A stretch of DNA of 64,000 nucleotides from Mermis nigrescens. Its lineage: Eukaryota > Nematoda > Enoplea > Mermithida > Mermithidae. The position numbers and the translations under genes were made by a program. Below, piece by piece: positions 41,301 to 53,300 of this stretch. The stretch covers positions 5,221,349 to 5,285,348 of the forward strand of contig JAVLUZ010000141.1 of the NCBI GenBank assembly GCA_036768485.1. Direction: 5' to 3'. The notes below the pieces were generated by a model. The model did no database searches. It was not told where the DNA came from and was given only the letters and a program-made list of their open reading frames with translations. Each line of letters opens with the position of its first letter. Position 1 is the first letter of the stretch.

Positions 41301-44300
41301 TTGGGCTAAGGTGGATCTTGTTTGGCGAGGTAGCAATTTCTCTTGTGGGGATATATTGGGAGGGCGTCGGTTTATTAGTGGGTTGCGTTGAATGAAACGA
41401 AGGCGACAGGCCTGGATAGCATTCTGATGGAGCTTTTGCAGTTGTTGTTGCAGTGAAGCTGTTGAGGGTAAAGTTGTGAGGTGCCGTTTGACTCTGTCGT
41501 TCGAATACATTTTAAGTGTGTTTTTCAGCCGAAAGTTCCGTTGCCGCCGTGTAGGTGGTCCAGGACAACCAAAAAGTTGCCTGCACGGATGTTGGTCGTG
41601 GAGGCAAGATGCATAGAATTGGTCTGTCAAAAGTCGATTGTGGACTTGGACCGTCAGCATACGTGTTTCGCTGTGTAGATGGTCAATTGGCGACATTTGA
41701 AGGCAGCCAGTAATAGTTCTAAGTGCGGTGTTCTGGCAGATTTGGAGTTTGGCAAGATTTGAGGATGTTAGTGTTGGTGTCCAAACTGGTGCCGCATAAT
41801 TAAGAACCGATCTACAGATCGCCTTATAAGTGAGGAGCAATGTTTCTTTGTTAGAGCCCCATGATCGGCCAGCTAAAGCTTTGATGATGTTGTTTCGTTT
41901 CTGAATACGAGATTTCAGAGCTTCAACGTGTTGTTTGAAACAAAGACTTGGGTCGAAGAGAACCCCAAGAATTTTAGGGTTCTTAACGGTTTGAAGTCGA
42001 GCATTATTAATAAAAATGTTTAGTTCCAGCGAGTGTTGGCGTGTCTCGGGAGTAAACAACGTACAAGTAGATTTTTCCGTCGAGATTGTGAGGTGGCGCT
42101 GCTGAAAAAATGAGGAAATGTCTGTCAGATAGTTGTTCATGTTTGTTTCCATTGTTTTCACATTCGAGTCGCTGGTGAAGATGGTAATGTCGTCAGCGTA
42201 TGATACGATATGAATGTGTGGTGGTGGCCATGGAAGCTCACGAATGTAAGCATTAAAAAGAGCTGGTGAGATCACCGAACCTTGAGGCACACCCATTCTG
42301 GTGATGGCGTAACTTGACGATGAGTTTCTAAACTGACATTTGGCTTCTCTTCCGCGCAAATATGCCACCAACCAGCGACAAGTCCAACCAGGCATCGTGG
42401 AGTCCGCCAAGATCTTGATTAACGTCGTGTGGTCAACTGAGTCAAATGCTTTACTGAGGTCTAGAGCTATAGCAATAGTTCTCTTAGCTGGTTTAGGGCA
42501 GTTGAATCCTTGGCAGATTGCTGTGGACAAGTTAAGCAGGGCAGATGTAGTTGAGTGACGTGGTCGGAAACCATGCTGATGAGCCGCAGGTGGAAGGTGT
42601 TCTACGATTATTGGAAGCAATAAACGTTCCATAATCTTTGCTGCTGGGCATAGGATTGAGATGGGGCGGTAAGAGGAGGCTGTGTTTGGTTCTTTGCCTG
42701 GTTTGGGAAGTGCGATGATGGTGGAGCGTTTCCAAATAACAGGTAAAGTAGCCGTTGATGCAGATAGGTTCAATAAGTCAGTCAACGTTTGGAGGCCACA
42801 GGGGCCCAAATGCTTCAAGAATGGCATGGCAATGCCATCTGGACCAAAAGCTCTTGAGTTTTTGGCTGAGGTGATAGCTAATTTCACCTCGTTGATGGTG
42901 AAGAGCACTTGTTGTAATTGTTTGCTATGTACATGACGGATGATACGGCGTGTAGCGGTAGAAGAAGAATGTTGTCGAACTGCCGTAAATTGTTTTAAGA
43001 GCTTTGTGGCGATTTTTCGATTATTAGTTTCTTCACCACTATCAAAACGAATAGGTACATTGCACTCGAACACGGTGGCGCAGTTGGCACCGATCCGCCA
43101 CTTACTCGTCAAGCCTTAAGCTGGCCATCTGACTACGCTGGTCATGTGAATATGCTGGCCTTCTGATTATGCTGGCCATGTGAATACGCTGGCCATGTTA
43201 ACACAGTGGGCTTCGGAAATAGATCATTTTGGCTGGCCAATTGAATACGCTGGCCATCTGAATATGCTGGCCAAGTGAACCCGGCTGGCCATGTGACTCC
43301 TAATCTATTTTTATGCTTATTGAGCCTTAACCCTGCCAATGTATGCTGACTGGCCCGGCCGTGTTATGGGCACCGTCTCAAAACTCCCACTGTCTCAACA
43401 TTCTCAATGTCTCAACATTCCCACTGTCTCAACATTCCCACTGTCTCAACACTCCCACTCGGATTCTCAACACTCCCACTGTCTCAACATTCCCACTGTC
43501 TCAACACTCCCACTGTCTCAACATTCCCACTGTCTCAACATTCCCACTGTCTCAACACTTCCACTCGAATTCTCAACATTCCCACTGTCTCACATTCTAA
43601 GGTGCTAAACGGGACCACATATGAGCTTGAGGCGTCTGGTTGGGGTCTAAAGACCCCTCTTCCCCGAGAATCTGGCGATCTTCCTAGAATTGTTATTATT
43701 GGTTTTTTTGGGACTTGATCCCGTCTGAAGCCCCAGAATTTTTACGGGTCGGATGCACTTCCGCCGCATAGGTCACTTCCGCCGCCTAGGTCAGTTCCGC
43801 CGCATAGTTCACTTCCGCCGCATAGTTCATTTCCACCGCATAGTAGTACAGAACAGTCGCGATCACACCTGGGCGTCGGGGTTATGGGGGTATGCATCCC
43901 CCGAGAAACCAAAATACCCCCCCAAAAATCAAAATACCCCCCAGAATTCAATTTTTGAAAATTTTTTTCGTTTTTTTCGCAATTTTTTGATGCCAATGGA
44001 TAGTGCTCGATGAGAAACGTCGAAAAATGGTATTTTTTCGCCATACCAATACCACCATTTTAAAGGCCATTTTTTGACCTTAGAAAAATCTTGCACCCCC
44101 ACCCCCAGAATTTTCTTGCTGCCCACGTATGGTCGCAATCGTTATTAATTACACAAAGTGCATTTTAGAGCAGAGTAATGTAGCATTTGAAACATAGTAC
44201 TTAAACGGGTTTCTGTTGAATTAAACAAAATGTAATTAAAGTTTTTAGTAAAAAATAAAATGTCTGACTACAAAAATGTAATAAAAGTTTTTTTAGTAAA

Positions 44301-47300
44301 AAATAAAATGTCCGACTTAGATAACTGAGTTCAGTCATTAGGTAGCTCTTTGATACGCTCTGTCCCGATTCTCCGACCATCCCGATTCTCCGACTGTCCC
44401 GATTCTCCGACTTTCCCGATTCCCCGACCGTCCCGATTTTCCGCCTAATGCTAAGAGAGGTTATTTTAAGATTCGCGAAAATCTCGTTTCTCCGACCATC
44501 CCGATTCTCCGCCCGTCCCGATTCTCCGACCCTCCCGATTCTCCGACTTTCTCGATTCTCCGACCGTCCCGATTCTCCGTCCGTCCCGATTCTCCGACTT
44601 TTCCCGATTCTCCGACTACAGATTCAAATATGACAGGTGGCATAAACCATATGTCAATCAACTGCTGAATAACGGTTGCACATACGTAATAAAGGACTTA
44701 TATAGAGATTGAATTATTATGTAATTTTACGGATTTTTCTCATAGCGTATTATTTTTGTCATTCAGTAAAATTGGAAGTAATTTTTTTGTCTGACATTAC
44801 AATTATTCGTTTCATTTTGACTTTAAAAAGTGAGAATAAACATAAGTTACATCACAGTATATCTCCTTGCCTAGCTCAGACTTGTAGTATTAATGCAGTT
44901 ATATACCTTTGTATGTCAAACGTCTTGAAAACGACGCTAAATATTTTTGTCTAATTTGCATTTCCCATTTTTTGTTTCTATTTTTATAAGTCAGACAGAG
45001 CAGAGTTTCATCGTATTCGTTAAGCTGGTTAATCGAATAAATAGGTATCCATGTACCTATATGAGTGGTCGATTGAATAAGTATATATGTATGTACGTAT
45101 CTGTGCGCAAAACACATATATGCATGTTATGTACATGCGTGGGATGTGACGTTCGTAGGTACTGCATTATAAATCGTGCAATGCAGTCGTAGTCAGAACT
45201 TGTCAAATCTTACCATGGTCGGAGAATCGGGATGTTCGGAGAATCGGGACGGGTGGAGAATCGGGATGGTCGGAGAAACGAGATTCTCGCGAATTAAAAA
45301 AACTCTTTTAGCAATAGGCGGAGAATCGGGACGGTCGGAGAATCGGGAAAAGTCGCAGAATCGGGACGGTCGGAGAATCGGGATGGTCGGACAATCGGGA
45401 CGGTCGGGGAATCGGGACACAATCCTTTGATAGTCATAATGCCATATTATGCAGCATTGGATAAGCAGTTCCTTTGCGGATCATCTTGAAAACTTCAATC
45501 ATTAAATGAGGTAAGGCAAAATTTTACCACGCATTCATTGTTAAAAATGGAATTTTAAATGAGCTTTTCTTTGTCAAAAAATTTATTTTGCGTTCACTGC
45601 TAAAAATGAATTCTAAATGAGCACTATTTTGTGAGAAAAAATCGATTGAATCCGTTGTACTCCGTTCGTGAGTGCCCAAAGTACACAAAAACATTTTGCC
45701 GAATTTTAAGTAATACTGCAAAGTTTAATTGTTGCTTTGCTATTTGGCTCTCTAAAATGGATTTTGGTGAAGCTAATGCAGCCTTAAGTACAAGACTTAA
45801 TAAATCTGTTATCCAGTATACTTCGCGCATTCACGATCATAGAATATATGAATTCCGTAAAAAAAGCTTCCGAGTTCTTCGAGATGGTGGAATTAACGAA
45901 TATTGGCTTTGTATTGACTGTGAAAATTTGTGGAAAGTGGAGGATGCTAACAACGCGAATTAGTTTGATGTCATCAATTGAAAACGATGTTTTATTAGTC
46001 ATCGAATAATTGTCTTAATAATAGTTCATTAATTGTTGCATAATGTTGTCATTTAAGACGAATGAGGGCTTCAATGCACCTGATTTTATAAATTCTTTTT
46101 AACAGATACAATCATACATGAATATAGATTACAGAAAAGTATGAGGATATGTGGGGTGACTGAACCCCCGTATATATTCGTATTGATGAGACTAAATGTA
46201 TTGAAGCTAGTACGAATTTGCATTTTTATGTAAGAAAACCTTAAAAATGTAGGTGGTTCGCATCGTGAGAATTATTTACCATAAATTACCTTAAATGTAA
46301 CTAAAGATGATACTTTTTACAGCCAATATGGTAGAAAATTATTGAAAAGTACCTATTTTATGACGTTGGGTCCGCCCCCTCACTTTGGCGAATCGTAGCG
46401 CATATAGCAATTATTCCGTAATATGCGGCGGAACTGTACTATGCGGCGGAATTGACCTATGCGGCGGAAATGCACCCCAATCAATTTTTACGCTGCCCAT
46501 GTAAGAACGGTAAATTTCACTTATGGGCGATAAGATTTACGACCTTGCACATATTCCAGTTCAACAGATTTAGGATTTTAAATATCACTTAATGGTGATA
46601 AGATATACGACCTTGCACATATTCTACTTCAACAGATTTTGGATTTTACTGACACGGATGCCGCTGTTTCGCAATTTCAGTGGCAAAGCCATGGTAATTA
46701 GTTAGCAAGATTTAATGTCATCAAAAAATACATTGTCCCAGTAGGTACACCTAGATACATAGAAATAGGAAATAGGCAGTTTTTGTTTAGCCATCGCTCC
46801 TATCAACTACTGCATCATTGAACACCATGAATCTTTCTCAAAAAACTAATGATTAGCTGAAGTCCACAAAATACAATAACATACATACTTTGCATGATAT
46901 CCAAATTAGGCAAAATACATCTGAGAGAACGGTTTTCACATAAAATAAAACTTAAACACTTTTTGTATGATATATCAATGAGTAAAAGCTACTTTTTATC
47001 GCTTCTTTGGTGAAGAGATATTATTAAAATTATTTTTTTGCAAGTAAACGTGTGGAAGGTCGCAAATCTTATCGCCCTTATGTGAAATTCACCGGTGGGA
47101 TTGTTGAGACAGTGGGATCATTGAGACAAAGGGAATGTTGAGACAGTGGGATCGTTGAGACAGTGGGAATGTTGAGACAGTGAGAGTGTTGAGAATTCGA
47201 GGGGAGTGTTGAGACAGTGGGAATGTTGAGACATTGGGAGTGTTGAGAATTAGAGTGGGAGTGTTGAGACAGTGGGAATGTTGAGACAGTGGGAATGTTG

Positions 47301-50300
47301 AGACAGTGGGAATGTTGAGACAGTGGGAGTGTTGAGGCACAGTCGTGTTATGCGCCTACGGGACGGGGGGTCCCCTTCGTACAGTTGGTATTAAAATTCA
47401 GTCTAAGCACTTTTGATGGAAAGCTAATTCTGTTTACCTTTTTTGTTTTAGCGCCGATTTTCAGCCTAGAAGGCCACGTGATTTGCGTGTTGGTGCGTGT
47501 CATAACCTGCGAGAAAAATTCCTCTGCTGTCTTAAACATATCACACCGAGAGTGCGATAAGTCTTCAGTCAACTGTAGACTCCGCGTAGCTGCAAAATAA
47601 AACTTAAATAAAATATAGCCTAATAATTATCAGGAGGTCAAATATTGCTGAAAATGCTGAGTGGACTTAGCCAGCCATCGAATTTTATAAGATTATATTT
47701 TTCTGAGAGTATATAAGGTGCAAAAATGCTATAAAAAGTCAGACCAACGTAAAAAGTTAAATTCCTATGTTTTTCGGCATTTTTAAGGAAGTTTACCATT
47801 ACTTTCCTACAACGTACATAACCTGTCGCCATCGTGAAAACTAAACATTCTGCGACGATCAGTATTTCGATAAGTTCAAATCATGTCCCTTACCATTATT
47901 ACCAGTTCATTTTCAATTTTAAGATTTTTTCATTTATGGAGATACTTCCATACACTTTTAAGCTTCATTTCGTGAGATTGATTTAAAAAAATTAGAACGT
48001 GAAAACCGACAATAACAGCAGTTAAGGTATGACGAACTTTACTTTCAAGATTAAATAATAGATCTACTTTTTACAAGCAATTTATCGCTCGGAAAAACGA
48101 AGAAAGCTTGAAGCTAAAAAAATTAGAAAAAAGCATAAAGAGTAACAGAAAAATATTTATGCTATGATATTCAAGTCGCATAAAAGTTCAGTTAAAGTTT
48201 TCAACAAGTTAGCTCTATCTGTTTCACGTACAGAAAATTAAAATTTATATTTCAGCATTACAATTCGTTCTGTCTTAGCTCAGTGCGAATGCAGTTCATA
48301 CGTTATAAGCAGCTTTTTTTGATACAGTTACAAAGTATTTATAGTCTGTTTCACACAACTTCGGTCATAAATTTTTAAACCATCTCCGACAATAAGCTGA
48401 CAGACTGCGATTATAGCATTGATCTAATATATAATTATCGTAACCCTCGACTTATTGCCGATGAAAATTCTTATAATTTATGCACGAACTTATGTGAAAC
48501 AGACTACAGGTATTAAGAATGAGCATAGTTGTGGTAATCAACAAAAAGGTAGGTACCGTTGTATAAAAGCAGCGCTAGTTGCAGTTTTAGGCAGTCTTTA
48601 AAAACGTGGCGGATCACGTTGTTGTGCCTCTGAGAGCTTGTGATCAAAAATATGTATAGAGGGTTCTGGGAGTCTTGAATTTGGTCTCCCGAAATCCAAA
48701 AATCCTTTAGAATTAAATTTCGCAATTTTCTAAACATTTTTCACGATTTTTAGATGCTAATGGATAGAGATCGATGAGGAACGTCAACAATGGTGTTTTT
48801 GCCCTTATAATCAGTTTTCAGCACTTTTTTATCTTTAACCCTTAGAGTTTAGGCGCTGCCTATGTATGTATGCTTGTGATCAATAATCAATGAGCTTCAG
48901 TCCTGTCTGTACTAGTAGAAATCCTTTTTATGCATCTAGTGGATCTTCCGAGACAGTGAGACTTGTGGGACAGTCGTTGAATGGTGGGTCTGATAAGACA
49001 ACTTATCCTGTACGTGGTGAGCCCTGCGGGACTTCCGGTGGGTCTAGAGCGAAAAAGTAGGTCTGGGTTGGACTAATGGGACGGTGGGTAGGCACTATTT
49101 TTGTACAAAAACTTCGATTTTTTTGTACAATGAAAAATCACCCAACTTTTTTCACAAAGTTGTACAAAGATCGCTCTAAAACTACATATGTGTGAGCCTC
49201 GAAATCTTTGTCCCGTACAAAAAAGACGGTGACGGTAGGCCTAGCGGGACAGTCGGTAGTGGGTCACACATTCATTAATTGTTCTCTGGCTTAGTGAGAC
49301 ACTTAAATTGGTACCTACGTATGTAGCACTGCTATAACAAAACAGAGACTTCGACTCATGGCCCCATCAACGTCCAACTTGGATGGCGGAGGCATGAGAA
49401 CGACGCTATTAACCAGAGCAACGCAATTTACAAGAGCGGCACTATTCATAAGCGCAACGGTAGTCAGAAACGCGACACAGCATTCCTTATTACGTTATCG
49501 ACTGTTAATAGGAATTTTAAAAATGATCTTTTTCACAGCACTTAACAAGTCAAAAGCGTTATCAATTGATATTAATAATTATAAAACGAGCTTGTTTTAT
49601 ACAGTTCTTTGTAAAAGCATGCTCTGTTAACGTGTATATACAACTTGGCTAATACAATGTATTCAAGGAAAAAATTATGAAATACTGTACATGTACATAG
49701 TTAGAATCTTTTACCGTGTTGTCGCTACGCCACACGTGGGCGTGGTGAAGGGTTCGGGGGGTATGCAGCCCCGCCAGAAGGTTGAATAACCCCTCCCCCA
49801 AAGAAAAAACCGAAGTACTCCCCCAGAATTCAATTTTTGAATTTTTTGTTTTTTTTCGCGATTTTTTCATTTCAATGGATAGTGCTTGCTGAGAAACTCT
49901 GAAAAATGGCGTTTTTTCGCCATATCACCACTTTTAGACCAATTTTTGACCTCTAAAAAAACTAACACCCCTCCTAGAATTTTGGTGCTGCCCACCTATG
50001 TTTGTCGCTGCTACATATTTCTTGTTTTTAAGGTAATATTCTCATATATACGATGCAGTTATTTACGTACGAGCAGGCACCCTCTAAAATTAGAACAAAC
50101 TTACTGGGATGGGCGAGACTCTCAGCTCCTCACATGACTTATGAGCAGACCTGTTCTTGGGGGTTTTACGGGGGGAATTGAACCCCCAGAATGGAAACTG
50201 ACCCTTCCGCAAAATGACTGCGAACCCCCCCAGAATTATCGATTTTTTGTAAAAGTTAATCAAAGTTGTAAAACGTGTGCCTTTTTAGGCGTTTTAGCTC

Positions 50301-53300
50301 ATTTCTGGCACCAAAATCTCAAATTTTCGGCGCTTCGCGCCATATGCGCATTTTTTGACTACATTTTGTCCAATTTACACAATTTTTTCAAATTTTTTTG
50401 AAGATGTATCCTACGTTTTTATGCTCTAGAAAGAGCTAGCATTGTCTGAAACGTCAAAAACAGTGTTTTTGATGTGTACCCATCGTTTTTAGCCCGAAAA
50501 AGACACTTTTTAAAAAATTTTTGGGCCTGACCCCCAGAATTTCTATGCTGTGCATGTATGCTTATGAGCATATAGATACACAGCAGTGGCGGATCTAGGA
50601 TTTTCCTAAGGGGGCGGTACCCCAATTTTTCCAAACACGGTCAAAAATAGGTCCATACATTTGCCCTTCACGCGCGAAATAGCGTTTTTCGGCGTTTTAC
50701 ATTGTCTACTTTTATTTGAAATCACTTTTTACGCAAAATTTTTCCAAAAATTTTGACATTTTTGACCATTTTGTGCGGAAAAATCATTAAATTTCTTTGA
50801 ATTTATCGAAAATATAGCGCGAAGCGACGGAAAATTAGTGTATTTCAGGCAGTAGGACATCTTGATTTGCTGCTTGATTTCAACGTATTTCTAGCATTTG
50901 ACGGGAACGTTGAAAATTTTTGGTTGAAAATATAAGAAAACTATGCTGAAATAGCTGTTTCTGCCCGTAAAATTGTTTTGAAACATATTCCATGAGCTAA
51001 AAATGGCTTCCAGGTCGCTAAGAAAATAAATAAATGTCATTAATACGTATTATCCAGCGCTGCGCCGGAAAAATTTGAGGACTTACGGTCGCTATTGGCC
51101 TTCGCAGCATAGCCGATCTGGAAGAGGGGGGTCAGCTGATCTGGAGAAGGGTCAAAAATGCTTTTTTGGGAAAATGACCTCAAAAACTGGTATAAATGCT
51201 AAACTGGCGTTAAAATTGCATTATTCCAGTGTTTCTGGTCAAATCAGAGAACTTTAAAGAAATTTCACTTTTCATTTATTTTTGGCCCTTCTTCTGCCTC
51301 ATTTTCCCCAGAGAATTTTCCATTTTTCCATTTTTGGGATCAAAGACCTCAGGAACCCCACCCCGTGCACGTCTGGTCATGAGGCGGATTTTCCCACTGT
51401 TTTTCTAAGGCATTTCGCTCTTATGAATAGCGTCGCGCGTTCTACAACTGTCGCATTTGTGAATACCGTCGCGCTGATGAATAGCGTCGCTAGCGTCGCC
51501 CTTATGAATCCCAATCACTTGTATACCTGATTTTGGAAGGACTCGAGCATTTCTTTATGATCAACTTAAGCTTCGGTCTAACATGAGCATTCGATTAAAT
51601 GAAGAGCTTGCTATCGCAAAAGTTCTTGAGATGTTTTATGAAAAAAAATTTCGAAGAATAAGAAAAAATCAAGCATACAAATTACTGACATTTTAACTAA
51701 AAAAAATGAAATGCAAGAAACGTCAAAGAAGTTGATATGTCATCATGATAAAGTCCGCTCAAACTGACATCCGCAATATTTACGAAGTAAAATTTCCAAG
51801 TTTTACGCACAAGTTGCATCAAATGACTTTTCATGGTTGAAGACTTCTGTTTTAACTGTGCAGCGTTCAGAATATTAAAAAATTTACGATACAGAAGAAA
51901 CATAAAAGACAAAAATATAAAAACGATATAAAGAAAAATTAGATACAAATTATAAAACCTGCACGTCAAAATATAGCATAATGGAAGAAATAGTTGTAGA
52001 CCGCTCATTATTCCGTACCGTTGAAAAATTTGTAAATAATTTCGCACAAATGGCAATTTTGAATTTGTGAGACATTAAAAATCTTCTAAAAAATAATTGA
52101 AAATAATTGAGTTTTTTATTTTCGTCTCCTAAAAAACTGTCTTAATGCGACTGACATTTGCAATATATTATGCAAACAAAGTTCTCGATATAAGTACCTG
52201 CATTGGAAACTATGCGCGGATTTAGACGGGGGTGGGGAGGACGACCGCCATCCCTATCGTCAAATAATATTTAGGCACAATAGAGAAAGACGAGTTTTTT
52301 AAATGATTCTACCCATTTTTATCACGATTTTTTAAATTTTTTCGGCGCTTCGAGGCGGGTAATACTCATTGACATTTACTGACTGTCTTGGCGTTCTAAA
52401 AACTTTATTTTTGCTTCAGAAGAGTTGGTTATTCACAGAACAAGGACTTATTAGTTCTTAAAACGAATTATCGAGTATTTTTTGGTGCTTTGCTTCGACT
52501 TTTGTACTAATTTTGTGCGTTTTTCTTAGAAAACTTTCGAAAATTTCTAACTTCATTCAGATCAAAAATGATTCTATCTATCGGACGATGGCAAAAATCG
52601 ATGCTTCGAGCATAATGGACGGATTTTTTTGGACAATTTTTGACACCGGTAGGAAAATTTTGGGTTCCGTCCGACCCTGTCAGAAAATCTTGGATCCCCA
52701 ACTGTTAAAAACTGGAAAACATTTCCAATTTAAAAATCTTTTTATTCTAAAACTAGAAGAAAATATGTTGCAGAAAAATTTTTTCTTTCAAAAATTTCTG
52801 ATGAATAAGGCTTAAATTACCTAGAATCATTTGTTCGAGCTTCCGTCGATCTACTTGCACCCGTTCATCGAAAAAATGCTCTGTAACATTCGTCGTTGTA
52901 TTTGAGCTTGTAGCGGTCAGGGTCGATGAACTAATCGACGATCCGTCGTCATTTTGACTTTTACTGTCATGAATAATGTTACTGACATTACTGTTGTTAA
53001 TTATCTGAATATTAACCTTGTCGCACTTTTCTCTTTGAAGCAAATTGATATCATTTCGTCCGTCTTTTCCAGAACCTTTAACGGAACTGCTTCTATTATT
53101 TTCAGTCAAAGATGGAACATAAAAGCTGATCGATTGATCATACGTCCCCTGATCAGCAATCTGAACTTCAGGCTGATTAGTATCAGGACATGGAAAGTGT
53201 TTAGGCCACTGACGTAGGAATGTTTTTGATAGCAAATCAGGTAAGCTTCCTTGGTTCGCGAGGTCAGAATTAAAAATGAGGCCGGGAATGTAATCGTGCC

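Larger units (their letters stand above)
40316..43305. mobile_element. G-family element with inverted 17-bp arrays, split by a LINE
   Basis: Left array 40331-40535 consists of 17-bp units CAGATGGCCAGCATATT (starts 40331, 40348 and 40365; one unit is 18). Right array 43120-43300 carries the inverse. Ends GGGTAAGGGACACTTGGCCA and (inverted) GATTAGGAGTCACATGGCCA align well. An 8-bp duplication TATTTTTA flanks it (40308-40315, 43306-43313). The body is interrupted by the LINE at 41049-43063. Confidence 0.88.
43746..46482. mobile_element. H-family element with inverted 18-bp arrays (middle shell)
   Basis: Left array 43757-43845 has 18-bp units TTCCGCCGCATAGGTCAC (starts 43759, 43777, 43795, 43813, 43831). 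Right array 46420-46470 holds the inverse. Ends GGGTCGGATGCACTTCC and (inverted) GATTGGGGTGCATTTCC align. AATTTTTAC is duplicated (43737-43745, 46483-46491; a following G extends it to 10). It contains an R250 copy, an A-family element and a small FLYWCH-like ORF. Confidence 0.88.
43369..47344. mobile_element. D-family element with inverted 17-bp arrays (outer shell of the nest)
   Basis: Left array 43375-43605 has units GTCTCAACATTCCCACT (starts 43392, 43409 and 43426). Right array 47095-47338 is the inverse. Caps are GGCACC (left) and GACTGT (right, inward). An 8-bp duplication GTGTTATG flanks it (43361-43368, 47345-47352), or 9 bp if the preceding C is counted. The H-family element lies inside it. 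Confidence 0.9.
49385..51515. mobile_element. J-family element with inverted 18-bp arrays
   Basis: Left array 49390-49480 has 18-bp units near GCGACGCTATTCATAAGA; right array 51415-51515 has the inverse (GTCGCTTATGAATAGC; starts 51432, 51450, 51468, 51486). The right end CCCAATC resembles the GATTGGG cap of H. The left end was not fixed. The 49358-49630 open frame is a translation of the left array, not a gene. Nested inside: R250 copy 5, a CAGTGGCGGATC end and an R400 copy. Confidence 0.7.

Noticed and set aside
43120..43340. Inverted array plus LINE read as a CRISPR-like array
   Set aside because: Repeats are contiguous without unique spacers, occur as inverted pairs with target duplications, and the genome is eukaryotic.
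43339..43718. Three overlapping frames rich in SQHSHCLNIPTV repeats
   Set aside because: They are six-frame translations of the D array (GTCTCAACATTCCCACT), open because the unit lacks stops and its period shifts frame.
49358..49630. 90-codon open frame MAPSTSNLDGG... as a gene
   Set aside because: It translates the 18-bp J array; repeated Thr-Arg-Ala-type residues mirror the DNA repeat.
51697..52056. 119-codon hydrophobic minus-strand frame as a membrane protein
   Set aside because: AT-rich, Phe/Leu/Ile/Tyr-dominated composition expected by chance; no homology recognised and no splice-phase fit with BicC.
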